A DNA stretch of 64,000 bases, from the NCBI GenBank assembly GCA_038207625.1, contig JBBQZO010000006.1, positions 124,001-188,000 on the forward strand, in the 5' to 3' direction. The position numbers and the translations under genes were made by a program. Of the stretch, positions 45,788 to 54,835 are shown piece after piece; position 1 is the stretch's first letter; each line of letters starts with the position of its first letter. The notes beneath the pieces are model-generated. The model was not told where the DNA came from. It made no database searches and worked only from the letters and a program-made list of their open reading frames with translations. This stretch comes from JBBQZO01 sp038207625. Its GTDB lineage: Bacteria > Pseudomonadota > Gammaproteobacteria > Burkholderiales > Burkholderiaceae_D.

Positions 45788-47131
45788 ATGACCACCGCTG
45801 AAACCATCGCCCAGCATCAGGCTGAACTCGCCCGCCAGGGTGTCAAATTCGTGTTCGCGCAATTTACCGACATTCATGGCGCCGCCAAGGGCAAGCTCAT
45901 TCCGCTGGCCCATCTGGCTGACATCGTCGCGCCCGGCGCCGGCTTTTCCGGGCCGTCGATCTGGGGCACCGGGCTGCCGCGCACCGGCGTGCGCTCCGAA
46001 TACTACGGGCGCGCCGACTTGTCGACGCTGCAGGCGATGCCGTGGTTGCCCGGCTACGCGCGCGTCGCGCTCGACGGGCATGTAGCCGGCGCGCCGTTCG
46101 CCGTGTGCCCGCGCCAGATCTTGCGCCGTCAGGTCGAGCGCCTGGCCGCGCGCGGCTGGACGCTGAACGCGGGCCTGGAGCCGGAGTTTTTTCTGCTCGA
46201 TAAGGCGGGCCAGTCGGAGCCGCAAGACGCGCTCGAAAAGCCGTCGTATGACACCAAAAGCCTGCTGCGCCAGCGCAGTTTTCTGGAGAAGCTGACCGCC
46301 TCGCTCGACGCCTGCGGCCTGGGCGTGTTCCAGATCGATCACGAGGACGCCAGCGGCCAGTTCGAGGTCAACTATCACTATGCCGACGCGCTCAAGGCGG
46401 CCGACAACTTCATGCTCTTCAAGATGGCGGCGCAGCACATCGCCGAAGAAGAGAACATGCAGTTTTCGATGATGCCCAAGCCGTTCGCCGACCGTCCCGG
46501 CAGCGGTCTGCATTTTCATCTGTCGCTGGCCGACGCCGACGGCAAGCCGCTGTTCGCCGCCGACGCGGGCGAGGACCAGCGCGGCCTCAATTTGTCGCCG
46601 CTGGCCTACCAGTTCATGGCCGGCTTGCTGCACCATGCACCCGCGCTGGCGGCGCTGTGCGCGCCCACCGTCAACTCGTACAAGCGCCTGATGTGTGGCG
46701 AATCGCTGTCGGGCACAAGCTGGGCGCCGGCCTTCATCGGCTACGGCGACAACAACCGCACCACGGTCGCACGGGTGGTCTACAAGCGCATGGAATGGCG
46801 CTTGCCGGACAGCTCGGCCAATCCGTATCTGGCGCTGGCCGGCGTGATCGCCGCAGGGCTTGATGGGGTCGAGCGCGCGCTCGACCCTGGTGCGCCGGTC
46901 AACGGCGACATCTACGAGATGAGCGCTGCGCAGCGCGCCGAACTGGGTCTGCAAATTTTGCCGCAGAACCTGGGCGTGGCCGCGCAAGCCTTGAAGGCCG
47001 ACAGCGTGCTGGCCGACGCGCTGGGGCAGGACTTCGTCAACGAATTCGTGGCCCTCAAAAGCGCCGAATGGAACGAGTACAGCCAGCATGTCAGCGCCTG
47101 GGAAACGACGCGCTACCTGACGCGCTTCTGA
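45788..47131 (+). CDS. Type III glutamine synthetase-family ligase (GlnT-like)
   Basis: A 447-residue member of the GS superfamily. The start VKFVFAQFTDIHGAAKGKLIP and the IVAPGAGFSG block recall GlnT / gamma-glutamylmethylamide synthetase-type (type III) enzymes more than PuuA. Visible catalytic parts are EPEFFLLDK, FQIDHEDASGQFEVNYHYADAL, MPKPFADRPGSGLHFHLSL and the ATP-site GDNNRTTVARVV. In a polyamine cluster it may add glutamate to a second amine. The ATG at 45788 is the best start; an earlier in-frame TTG-type start at 45755 lies inside a repeat. Confidence 0.8.
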   Translation: MTTAETIAQHQAELARQGVKFVFAQFTDIHGAAKGKLIPLAHLADIVAPGAGFSGPSIWGTGLPRTGVRSEYYGRADLSTLQAMPWLPGYARVALDGHVAGAPFAVCPRQILRRQVERLAARGWTLNAGLEPEFFLLDKAGQSEPQDALEKPSYDTKSLLRQRSFLEKLTASLDACGLGVFQIDHEDASGQFEVNYHYADALKAADNFMLFKMAAQHIAEEENMQFSMMPKPFADRPGSGLHFHLSLADADGKPLFAADAGEDQRGLNLSPLAYQFMAGLLHHAPALAALCAPTVNSYKRLMCGESLSGTSWAPAFIGYGDNNRTTVARVVYKRMEWRLPDSSANPYLALAGVIAAGLDGVERALDPGAPVNGDIYEMSAAQRAELGLQILPQNLGVAAQALKADSVLADALGQDFVNEFVALKSAEWNEYSQHVSAWETTRYLTRF

Positions 47132-47177
47132 CCGACTCCGACACCATCGCTGACCTTTTGCCAATTCGCCGCTGACC

Positions 47178-48476
47178 ATGTTGCTCGACAAGGAAACCCG
47201 CCTCACGCAGGACTCATACTACGAGGCCAGCGTGCTGCGTCCCCAGCCCACCGCGCCCTTGGCCGGTCGCGTGACGGCCGACGTGTGCGTCGTCGGCGGC
47301 GGCTACTCCGGCCTGTGTGCGGCGCTCGAATTGCGTGCGCGCGGCTATTCGGTGGCGCTGGTCGAAGCGAAGGCCGTTGGCTGGGGCGCGTCCGGACGCA
47401 ATGGCGGCCAGGCCATCGTCGGTTACGCCAGCGACGCCGCGATCGAGTCGCAATTCGGTGCGGATGACGCGCGGCGCGCCTGGCACATGACGGTTGAAGC
47501 GTTGAGCCTGTTGCGCGATCGCATCGCCACCCACGCGATCGACTGCGACTACACGCCCGGCTTCATGAGCATGGCCGTCAACGCCAAAAAGGCCAAGGAA
47601 CTGGCCGCCTGGACCGACGACGTGCGGCGCCGCTACGACTACCGGGTCGAACCGATCGCGCACGCCGACGTGGGCAAATGGATCGCCAGCGAGCGTTTTC
47701 ACAGCGGCACCTATGACCCGCAATCTGGCCATCTGCACCCGCTCAAATACTGTCTCGGCCTGCTGGCGGCGGCGCGCGCCGTCGGCGTGCAAGTGTTCGA
47801 GAATTCGCCCGTGACGCAGCTCGAACGCGGCGTCAAGCCGATCGTCAAAACGGCGCAGGGCGCGATCGCGTGCGACTTCGTGGTCCTGGCCGGGAATGTC
47901 TACCTGTCCGAATTCGGCGCCGCCGTCGCGCCCGAACTGGGTAAGCGCATCATGCCGGTGGGGACTTACATCGTCGCCACCGAAGCGATGGGCAAAGCGC
48001 GCTGCGACGCGCTGATGCACCAGCGCGCGGCGGTGTGCGACACCAATTTCGTGCTCGACTATTTCCGTCCGACGGCCGACCATCGCATGCTGTTCGGCGG
48101 GCGCGTCAGCTACAGCGCCGCGACGCCGCTTGACCTGGTTGGCACGATGCGCGCGCGCATGCTGTCGGTGTTCCCGCAACTGGCCGACCTGGCCGTGCCG
48201 CACGCCTGGGGCGGCTTTGTCGACATTACGATGAACCGCGCGCCCGACTTTGGCCGGGTCGACGCCAACGTCTACTATTTGCAGGGTTTTTCCGGCCACG
48301 GTCTGGCCTTGAGCGGCCTGGCCGGCAAGCTGGTGGCCGAGGCAATTGCCGGCCAGGCCGAGCGCTTCGACCTGCTGGCGCGCATCAAGCACCACCCGTT
48401 TCCCGGCGGCGCCGTGCTGCGCACGCCGGCGCTGGTGTTGGGCATGCTGTACTACCGTTTGCGCGACCTGCTGTAA
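47178..48476 (+). CDS. puuB: FAD-dependent oxidoreductase, gamma-glutamylputrescine oxidase (PuuB) type
   Basis: A 432-residue flavoprotein of the DAO family. The FAD-binding motif GGGYSGLCAALELRARG is near residue 38, followed by GWGASGRNGGQ, typical of PuuB/OrdL-type enzymes. The C terminus has FGGRVSYSA and GFSGHGLALSGLAGKLVAE (FAD contacts). In the Puu route it would oxidise gamma-glutamylputrescine to the aldehyde used by PuuC. It lies between two GS-family ligase genes. Confidence 0.88.
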   Translation: MLLDKETRLTQDSYYEASVLRPQPTAPLAGRVTADVCVVGGGYSGLCAALELRARGYSVALVEAKAVGWGASGRNGGQAIVGYASDAAIESQFGADDARRAWHMTVEALSLLRDRIATHAIDCDYTPGFMSMAVNAKKAKELAAWTDDVRRRYDYRVEPIAHADVGKWIASERFHSGTYDPQSGHLHPLKYCLGLLAAARAVGVQVFENSPVTQLERGVKPIVKTAQGAIACDFVVLAGNVYLSEFGAAVAPELGKRIMPVGTYIVATEAMGKARCDALMHQRAAVCDTNFVLDYFRPTADHRMLFGGRVSYSAATPLDLVGTMRARMLSVFPQLADLAVPHAWGGFVDITMNRAPDFGRVDANVYYLQGFSGHGLALSGLAGKLVAEAIAGQAERFDLLARIKHHPFPGGAVLRTPALVLGMLYYRLRDLL

Positions 48477-48485
48477 GGCGCGCGG

Positions 48486-48494
48486 CCCCCCCCC
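48486..48494. repeat. Run of nine C in the puuB-puuA2 spacer
   Basis: Nine consecutive C lie between the puuB stop and the next ribosome site. Slippage here could alter mRNA structure but no coding frame. Confidence 0.5.
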
Positions 48495-48516
48495 ATTTTT
48501 ACCACCAGGAGCAGTG

Positions 48517-49854
48517 ATGAATCAGGCCATGCGCGACTTTATTCGCGAGCGCAATATCCACGAAGTCGAATGCGTGATCGCCGACATGACCGGCATCGCA
48601 CGCGGGAAGATCCTGCCCAAGGATCTGTTCCTCGACGCGGGCGAAATGCGCTTGCCGAAAAGCGTGCTGCTCAATACCGTCAACGGCGAGCAGCCCAACA
48701 ACACGCCCTACGTGGGCGCCACCGACCCGGACATGATCTGCGTGCCCGACATGGGCACCATCCGGGTGGTGCCGTGGGCGGCCGAATCGGTCGCGCTGGT
48801 GATCCACGATTGCCAGAATTTCGACGGCTCGCCGGTCGGCCTGTCGCCGCGCGCGGTGTTGCGCCGCGTGCTGGCGCTGTACCAGGAGCGCGGCTGGCAG
48901 CCGGTGGTGGCGCCCGAGATGGAATTCTATCTGGTGGCGCGCAACGCCAATTCGCACGAGCCGCTGCAACCGCCGCTGGGCCGCAGCGGCAAGCCCGAGT
49001 CGGGCCGCCAGTCGTATTCGATCGACGCCGTCAACGACTTCGATCCCTTTTTCCTGGAGCTGTCGAGCTTTTGCAATGCCCACCAGCTGGGCGTGGAAAC
49101 GCTGATCCACGAAGCGGGCGCGGGCCAGATGGAAATCAATTTCACCCACGGCGACGCGCTCGAGCTGGCCGATCGGGTGTTCCTGTTCAAGCGCGCAGTG
49201 CGCGAAACGGCGCTGCGGCACGGCATCTTCGCCACCTTCATGGCCAAGCCGATGGAGAGCGAGCCGGGCAGCGCGATGCACATCCATCAAAGCGTGCTCG
49301 ATGCGGCCACCGGCCAGAACGTGTTTTCGAATGCCGACGGCAGCGCCAGCGAGCTGTTCTTCAGTTATATCGCCGGGCTGGAAAAATACGTGCCGCCGTC
49401 GATGCTGCTGTTTGCGCCGCACGTCAATTCCTACCGGCGCCTGTCGCGCTTCATGTCCGCGCCCACCAATGTGCGCTGGGGTTACGACAATCGTACCTGC
49501 GGCATCCGCATCCCCAATTCCAGCGCGGCCAACCGACGCGTGGAAAACCGCGTGCCAGGCGTGGACGTCAATCCCTACCTCGCGATGGCGACCACGCTGG
49601 CCTGCGGCTACCTGGGCATGGTCGACGGTTTGACACCCTCTGCGCCGACCGAGGACAGTGCCGAAAGCGTGCACGACGAATTGCCGCGCAATCTGGAGGA
49701 CGCCATCTCGCGCCTGCGCCAGTGCGCGCCGATGAAGGCGATCCTGGGCGAGCTGTTCGTGACGGCTTTTTGCGAAGTGAAGGAGCTCGAATTTGCCACC
49801 TACAGCCGGGTGATCAGCTCGTGGGAGCGTGAACATCTGATGCTGCTGGTGTGA
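48517..49854 (+). CDS. Glutamine synthetase-family gamma-glutamylpolyamine synthetase (copy 2)
   Basis: A 445-residue paralogue of the ligase at 35174. It keeps CVIADMTGIARGKILPKD, APEMEFYL, AGQMEINFTHGD, MAKPMESEPGSAMHIHQSV and NSYRRLSRFMSAPTNVRWGYDNRTCGIRIP. The changes around the amine site suggest a different polyamine, perhaps spermidine, cadaverine or an aromatic amine. I chose the ATG at 48517, 5 nt after AGGAGC; the frame is open upstream but overlaps puuB. It is followed by the aminotransferase gene after 10 bp. Confidence 0.85.
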   Translation: MNQAMRDFIRERNIHEVECVIADMTGIARGKILPKDLFLDAGEMRLPKSVLLNTVNGEQPNNTPYVGATDPDMICVPDMGTIRVVPWAAESVALVIHDCQNFDGSPVGLSPRAVLRRVLALYQERGWQPVVAPEMEFYLVARNANSHEPLQPPLGRSGKPESGRQSYSIDAVNDFDPFFLELSSFCNAHQLGVETLIHEAGAGQMEINFTHGDALELADRVFLFKRAVRETALRHGIFATFMAKPMESEPGSAMHIHQSVLDAATGQNVFSNADGSASELFFSYIAGLEKYVPPSMLLFAPHVNSYRRLSRFMSAPTNVRWGYDNRTCGIRIPNSSAANRRVENRVPGVDVNPYLAMATTLACGYLGMVDGLTPSAPTEDSAESVHDELPRNLEDAISRLRQCAPMKAILGELFVTAFCEVKELEFATYSRVISSWEREHLMLLV

Positions 49855-49864
49855 GGAGACAAGC

Positions 49865-51322
49865 ATGAGCGACAAGACCATCAAGGACAGCACCGGCGGC
49901 AAGCAGGGCGCCAGCGACATGAGTGTGGATCACAGCGCGTTGGATGATGCCAGCGTCACCCGGCGCGGCCTGGACTGGACGCGCGCGCTGGCGTTGCGCG
50001 CTGCCGAACAGCGCCATTTCGCCGAACACAATCCGCGCTCAAAGGCGCTGGCCGCGCGCGCCTCTGATCACATGCTGTTCGGCGTGCCGATGCACTGGAT
50101 GAACGACTGGTCGACTCCGTTCGCGCTGACCGTCAGCGAGGCTGGCGGCGCGCAGTTTACCGACGCCGACGGCCACCACTACGTCGATTTCTGCCTGGGC
50201 GACACCGGCGCCATGTTCGGTCACGCGCCCGCACCGGTGGCCGCGGCGATCGCGCGCCAGGCTACGCGCGGCTACACGGCGATGCTGCCGTCGGAGGATG
50301 CCACCGTTGTCGCGGACGCGCTGGCGGCGCGCTTTGGCCTGCCGTTCTGGCAGTTCGCGCTGTCGGCGTCCGACGCCAACCGTTTCGTGCTGCGCTGGCT
50401 GCGCGCGGCCACCGGGCGCAGCAAAATCCTGGTGTTCAACGGCTGCTATCACGGCACCGTGGACGATGTGTTCGTCGACCTGGTCGATGGCCAGCCGGTG
50501 CAGCGCGACAGCCTGCTCGGCCAGGTGGTTGACCTGACCGCCAATACGGTGGTGGTGGAATTTAACGACTTGGCCGCGCTGGAAGCGGCGCTGGCCGGCG
50601 ACGACGTGGCCTGCGTGCTGGCCGAGCCGGTGATGACCAACATCGGCATGGTGCTGCCGCAGCCCGGATACTGGCAGGCGGCGCAGGCGATCCTGCGCGC
50701 GCACGGCACGCTGCTGGTGATCGACGAGACGCACACCATCAGCAGCGGTCCAGCCGGCTACGCGCGCGCGCACGGCATCGAGGCCGACGCGCTGGTGCTG
50801 GGCAAGCCGATCGGCGGGGGCGTGCCGTGCGCCGTGTACGGCTTCACCGAACCGGTGGCGCGCCGCATCGAGCAGGCCAAGCGCGCCGCACCGCCCGGCC
50901 ACTCGGGTGTCGGCACGACGCTATCGGCCAATATGTTCGCGATGGCGGCGATGCGCGCCAACCTGGAACAGGTGATGACGGACACGGCATACGCCGGCAT
51001 GTTTGCGCTGGCCGACCAACTGGCGGGCGGGCTGCGCCGAACCATCGCGCGCCATGGTCTGGCATGGTGCGTCACCCAGGTTGGCGCGCGCACCGAGTTT
51101 CAGTTCACGCCCACCGCGCCGCGCAATGGCAGCGAGGCGGGCGCCATTCTGGACGGCGAACTCGAGCAGATCATCCACCTGTACCTGCTCAATCGCGGGC
51201 TGCTGATTACGCCGTTTCACAACATGCTGCTGGTGTGTCCCGCCACCCGCGCCGAGGATGTGGCGCGCTTGCTGGCCACGTTCGAGCAATGCGTGACGGC
51301 GCTGTTGCCGCTCGCGCCTTAA
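49865..51322 (+). CDS. Class III aminotransferase of GSA-aminomutase type
   Basis: A 485-residue PLP enzyme. The core is close to glutamate-1-semialdehyde aminomutase (HemL): VFNGCYHGTVDDVFVDL, LLVIDETHTISSGPAGYA (aspartate) and the lysine in LVLGKPIGGGVPCAVYG. The N terminus (about 1-60) is longer than in HemL and lacks its family signature, and a DUF-like extension is present, so a haem role is unlikely. In this cluster it more likely acts on a polyamine-derived amine. Its stop overlaps the stop of the convergent small membrane protein. Confidence 0.75.
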   Translation: MSDKTIKDSTGGKQGASDMSVDHSALDDASVTRRGLDWTRALALRAAEQRHFAEHNPRSKALAARASDHMLFGVPMHWMNDWSTPFALTVSEAGGAQFTDADGHHYVDFCLGDTGAMFGHAPAPVAAAIARQATRGYTAMLPSEDATVVADALAARFGLPFWQFALSASDANRFVLRWLRAATGRSKILVFNGCYHGTVDDVFVDLVDGQPVQRDSLLGQVVDLTANTVVVEFNDLAALEAALAGDDVACVLAEPVMTNIGMVLPQPGYWQAAQAILRAHGTLLVIDETHTISSGPAGYARAHGIEADALVLGKPIGGGVPCAVYGFTEPVARRIEQAKRAAPPGHSGVGTTLSANMFAMAAMRANLEQVMTDTAYAGMFALADQLAGGLRRTIARHGLAWCVTQVGARTEFQFTPTAPRNGSEAGAILDGELEQIIHLYLLNRGLLITPFHNMLLVCPATRAEDVARLLATFEQCVTALLPLAP

Positions 51323-51669
51323 GCGGCGAAGCAGGCGCGCACGCCCCACGCTTCGAACTGGATACCCAGCATCGCGCACAGCGCGCCGCCAAGCGCGATG
51401 AAGCCAAGCGCGTTGGCCAGGCGCTGCTTGCGCGTGCCGGGCGAGAGCGGCGCGACCAGCGCGGCGCCGGCACAGATTCCCGCGCAAAACGGCAGCAGTG
51501 CGCGGCGTTCCAGTGCCAACGCCAGCGTCGCGTCGCCCAGCATGGCGCCGCCCAGGTCGCCCGCACAGCCGGCCTGGAACATCCACGCCAGCGACAGCGC
51601 GATGCCGATCACCGCCAGCACGGCCAGCGCGATGGCGGCGCGACTCAAGCGTGGCATGCCGTGTTTCAT
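51319..51669 (-). CDS. Small membrane protein, unknown
   Basis: A 116-residue protein with three hydrophobic segments (about 9-30, 47-72 and 88-107). It is Ala/Gly-rich with four Cys, of which two (AGCAGD and FCAGICAG) are near the membrane. No family is recognised. Its ATG overlaps the stop of the GNAT gene (ATGA), so the two are translationally coupled, and its stop overlaps that of the convergent aminotransferase. Confidence 0.65.
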   Translation of the reverse strand: MKHGMPRLSRAAIALAVLAVIGIALSLAWMFQAGCAGDLGGAMLGDATLALALERRALLPFCAGICAGAALVAPLSPGTRKQRLANALGFIALGGALCAMLGIQFEAWGVRACFAA

Positions 51670-52202
51670 GTGGGCGCGACCAACCGACGTTGGGCTGGTG
51701 CGGGAGCCGTTGCGACCTCGGCGCGCATGAATAACACCTCGTCGTCGGATGCGGCGTCGAGCGCGACAAAGCCAAGGCTCGCGTACAGCGCGCGCGCCGG
51801 TGCGTTGTCGCGGTAGACGCGCAGCGTGACGGCGCTGGCGGCGCGCGCGGCCAGCGCCGCGCCCATCATCTGGCGGCACAGCTGCCGGCCCAGTCCGCGC
51901 CCGCGCGCGGACGGCGCGACGATCAGCCGGCCCAGATGCACCGCATGCGCTTGCAGCACCCAGTGCTGGCCGAAGCCGAGCGGCGCGCCGTCGGCGTCGC
52001 ACAGGCAGTAGCTGGCGCCGCCATCGACGGCGAGCAGGGCCGGCAGCGCCGCCGCGTCAAACGGAAATGCCAGGCGCGGACCGGCCCAGCGCGTGCAGGC
52101 CGACGCATCCGGGATCCAGCCGGCGATCGTCGCATAGTCCGCTGTCTGCGCGCTGCGCAGCGTGAACGCGTGGATGCCGCAGGTGCTGAAGTCGTCACTC
52201 AT
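51666..52202 (-). CDS. GNAT-family N-acetyltransferase
   Basis: A 178-residue acetyltransferase of unknown substrate. The acetyl-CoA site is RLIVAPSARGRGLGRQLCRQM (Q/RxxGxG/A loop), followed by VTLRVYRDNAPARALYASLGFVAL, typical of motif A/B. The N terminus TLRSAQTADYATIAGWI starts the fold. It overlaps the small membrane-protein gene downstream by four bases. Confidence 0.85.
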   Translation of the reverse strand: MSDDFSTCGIHAFTLRSAQTADYATIAGWIPDASACTRWAGPRLAFPFDAAALPALLAVDGGASYCLCDADGAPLGFGQHWVLQAHAVHLGRLIVAPSARGRGLGRQLCRQMMGAALAARAASAVTLRVYRDNAPARALYASLGFVALDAASDDEVLFMRAEVATAPAPAQRRLVAPT

Positions 52203-52571
52203 GGTTCATTCTTTCGGCAGTTTCGAGGTTCACGATGCAGGCGCCCTGGTGAGTGCGCCCGACGTCGGCGGGAAGGGCGCGCAGGCATCGGGTATGCGCA
52301 AGGTGATGGCGGGTGACATGAACGAACTCGGCTCCTTGAAATGGGTGGCCGGTGACAGGTCCGGCGCGCGGGCGATCGCTCGGAGCGCGCGTCCAAGAGT
52401 TTGCCAGCATTCGCCCCGGCATGCCAGAATCTTGTGGCGTGGGACGAGCGCGGCGCGCTATTTGAAGCGGCGTCGGATCGGAATTGTTGGTGGTATCGTG
52501 CCGTCCACGCGACACCGCGTGCTGGCGCGGATTGGTAGATACGGTGGTGTTGCTCGAACGCGAAGCGTGCT
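52203..52571. other. Intergenic stretch, no clear gene
   Basis: About 370 bp upstream of the GNAT gene. Open frames cross it in several phases but with Arg-rich, low-complexity products and no ribosome sites. Confidence 0.4.
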
Positions 52572-52913
52572 TCAGAATCCCACGCCCCAGCGCTGCACAC
52601 GCACGCGCTCCAAGCGGTCGTCGTTGGAAAAATCGAGCAGGAGCACCACGTCGTAGTCGACCAGCAGCGCGCGGCCGACGCCAGGCTCGCGCGCCATCGA
52701 CGCCTGGACGATGTCGGGACCGTTCACGCAACAGCGCAATACCAGCCCGTGCGCGGCGAGAAAGCGCGTGGCATCGGCGCGCGAGGTCCCGGGCGGCAAG
52801 TGCTCGCCGGCGGCCTTGACCCAGAACTGTTCGCGTTCGACGACCCGATCCATCGAACACGCGCACACGGCGAGCAGTCCCAGCAGCGCGACCAACGAGC
52901 GCAGTGGCCGCAT
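52572..52913 (-). CDS. Small lipoprotein, unknown
   Basis: A 113-residue predicted lipoprotein: signal MRPLRSLVALLGLLAVCAC, with the lipobox LAVCAC giving a lipidated Cys. The mature part has HLPPGTSRADATRFLAAHG and a CC pair, and ends in a beta-rich part (VLLLDFSNDDRLERVRV). The GTSRADATRFLAAHG piece looks like a small-molecule-binding BLIP-like or SmpA/OmlA-type element. The start at 52913 is chosen for the signal; a start at 52950 is possible. Confidence 0.65.
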   Translation of the reverse strand: MRPLRSLVALLGLLAVCACSMDRVVEREQFWVKAAGEHLPPGTSRADATRFLAAHGLVLRCCVNGPDIVQASMAREPGVGRALLVDYDVVLLLDFSNDDRLERVRVQRWGVGF

Positions 52914-52971
52914 TGGCCGTTCCCAAGTTGCTATCGAAAGGATGTGCATGGGCTGGCCGTGTCGCCCGCGC

Positions 52972-53712
52972 TCAGTCGCCGCCACAGCCGCCGCCGCAAC
53001 CGCCGCCGTCACCGCCGCCGTCGCCACCACTGTCAGCGCCGCTATCGCCAGCGCCGTCGCCCGAATGATGCGAGCTGCCGTCGCCATCGCTGCCGTCGAA
53101 GCCGCTGGTGCCGCCGTCGATCGACGCGTCGGAGAAGTCGCCGCCACAATAGGTGGCGCCGGTGTTTGGCTCGCCTTGGCGGCGTACGCCGCTGCAATCG
53201 GCCAGGTAGCGAAAGCCGTTCGGGATGTCGAACTTCGTGTCGAGCACGAACAGCAGCGGCAAGCGGGACGGCTGGCGCGGGTTGATGTTTTCTTCGCGGC
53301 ACACGTGGTGCCAGCAGCGCCGCAAGCCGACGTTAGCCTGGCCCGCGCTAGACAGCACGACCGCCGGCGTGTGATGCAGGAAACTGCCGAACGCGCGCCG
53401 ATTGAAGTCCTGGTAGTGTTTTGTGTACAGGATGAACTCGTGCCACAGGTCGTCGGCCAGCTGCGACGGCATCGACACGTAGCGTTTGCCGCTTTTCAAA
53501 TAGGCGAGAAAAAACTGGCGCAGGCCGTGGCTGACCAGTTCCATGTCCTTCATCGTCAGGTGCGGATGGTGCGTGATGACCTTGCCGAACACGCCTTTGG
53601 GAAACGCAAATTGGCGGATATACATTTCGCGCGCGCGGTCCAGGCGTACCCGCCAGAGCAGCAAGGCCAGCATGGCGGAGGCAAACAGCAGTATGGCTAT
53701 GGCGATGGTCAT
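52972..53712 (-). CDS. Glycine-rich-domain protein with Cys/Gly repeat tail
   Basis: A 246-residue protein. Residues 1-22 form a membrane anchor. The core (about 30-165) contains LADDLWHEFILYTKHYQDFN, the pattern of the glycine-rich-domain (GRDP-like) family, with further conserved His and Cys. The C-terminal 60 residues are Gly/Asp/Ser-rich and end in GGDGGGCGGGCGGD, reminiscent of the TIGR04222 type of tail. The function is unknown. Its start overlaps the stop of the short upstream gene (ATGA). Confidence 0.65.
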   Translation of the reverse strand: MTIAIAILLFASAMLALLLWRVRLDRAREMYIRQFAFPKGVFGKVITHHPHLTMKDMELVSHGLRQFFLAYLKSGKRYVSMPSQLADDLWHEFILYTKHYQDFNRRAFGSFLHHTPAVVLSSAGQANVGLRRCWHHVCREENINPRQPSRLPLLFVLDTKFDIPNGFRYLADCSGVRRQGEPNTGATYCGGDFSDASIDGGTSGFDGSDGDGSSHHSGDGAGDSGADSGGDGGGDGGGCGGGCGGD

Positions 53713-53930
53713 GCGGAATGGTCTCGGATAAGCGAAGCGAGGAATCGACGGGGACGGGCGACATGGCTCAGACGGTAAATATCACGGAAGGCACGCGTGT
53801 CCGGATGCAGCACCAATGCGCCGCTGACCTCGCCGGCGAGCGAGCGGCGCGTGCTTGTCCAACGGTATTCGTTGATACCTCGGTCATCAGTGAGGAAGAT
53901 GGTTGGTGCGACGTAAAAATAATTGGCCAA
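53709..53930 (-). CDS. 73-residue unknown protein with TTG start, coupled to the glycine-rich-domain gene
   Basis: The frame uses TTG at 53930 with AGGAG 8 nt upstream (minus strand), giving a product starting MANYFYVAPTIF. It reads DDRGINEYRW, then SLAGEVSGALVLHPDTRAFRD and ends SLIRDHSA. Its TGA overlaps the ATG of the next gene, which supports coding. A longer GTG start at 53951 is also possible. No family is recognised. Callers limited to ATG would miss or mis-start it. Confidence 0.5.
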   Translation of the reverse strand: MANYFYVAPTIFLTDDRGINEYRWTSTRRSLAGEVSGALVLHPDTRAFRDIYRLSHVARPRRFLASLIRDHSA

Positions 53931-54063
53931 TAACGTGACTCCTGGCGGCACTTCCAGACGCGTTCAAGCGCATGCATAACAGCTCCAGCATGGAAAAACA
54001 TGCTTGATGATGGCGCGGCGCACAGACCGTGCACGGGGGATTGGTCGCGCCGTACCTCCTCCA

Positions 54064-54570
54064 TTACCAAACGTTCTTTCGTTGCCGCCATGCCTGTATG
54101 GAGAGTATCGCGCTGGACAGCAAGAACACGCCCCCTAACCACGACGCCAGGCGATTGTCGCTGGCCCAATTCGCTGACGTTTGCTGATATCGTTGAATCA
54201 TCGATGGACCGACAGCCAGTTCCCACACGTCGTAGTAAGTGGCGCCCGACAACACCGGACCGAATGGCTTGGGGTCGTATCTGACGGTGATCGGCGCTGC
54301 GCCGGACGATACCAGTGCCGCCTCGATCTTTCCGACCGAACGCGCTTTGGACGGATAGTTGAAGACTTTCTTGTCGCCATTCAACGCAAAATTGATCCCA
54401 TATTTGTGCGTTTTCGCCCACGCCAGCGTTCCTTGCTGAAGCATCAACGTGCGATACGGCGGGATGCCAGCGTTCGGATCGGCATGTGCCAGGCAAATCA
54501 CGGCCAGGATCGCGCCAGCAAGGGCATACGCAATCAGGGCTCGCTGACCGATTCTTGATGGCAGGGGCAT
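54064..54570 (-). CDS. Membrane protein with two terminal helices, unknown
   Basis: A 168-residue protein. A helix near 10-28 (LIAYALAGAILAVICLAH) and one near 143-163 (LASWLGGVFLLSSAILSIQ) flank a soluble domain of about 110 residues containing KVFNYPSKARSVGKIEAALV and ITVRYDPKPFG. The topology and the VRYDP-type element recall DUF3592-like proteins. I chose the ATG at 54570; the frame can start at TTG-like codons up to 54630. No clear ribosome site is seen. Confidence 0.6.
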   Translation of the reverse strand: MPLPSRIGQRALIAYALAGAILAVICLAHADPNAGIPPYRTLMLQQGTLAWAKTHKYGINFALNGDKKVFNYPSKARSVGKIEAALVSSGAAPITVRYDPKPFGPVLSGATYYDVWELAVGPSMIQRYQQTSANWASDNRLASWLGGVFLLSSAILSIQAWRQRKNVW

Positions 54571-54835
54571 GGGGGTATTGGCGGTGCTAAATATTGAGGC
54601 TGCGTCAATATTGATTGAATGTGCACGCAAGTATGACGTCCAACGTCGACGAGATCAAGCGATTCCACCCCGCCGCGCGAACGGCCGGTGCATGGCGTGC
54701 AGAGACGAGATACGGGGCGAGTGCGCCGGAGCACAGTGTGGCGCGTTGACGGCAGGTGTGGCATCGCCATCCGACGCCGCCGGATGGCGATGCCCGGCGC
54801 AGCCGGAGAATCCAGCGCGCGGTAGCAGGCTTGCG

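Noticed and set aside
53768..54496. 242-codon minus-strand frame
   Set aside because: It overlaps in another phase the coupled frame at 53709-53930 and the membrane protein at 54064-54570, which are better supported.
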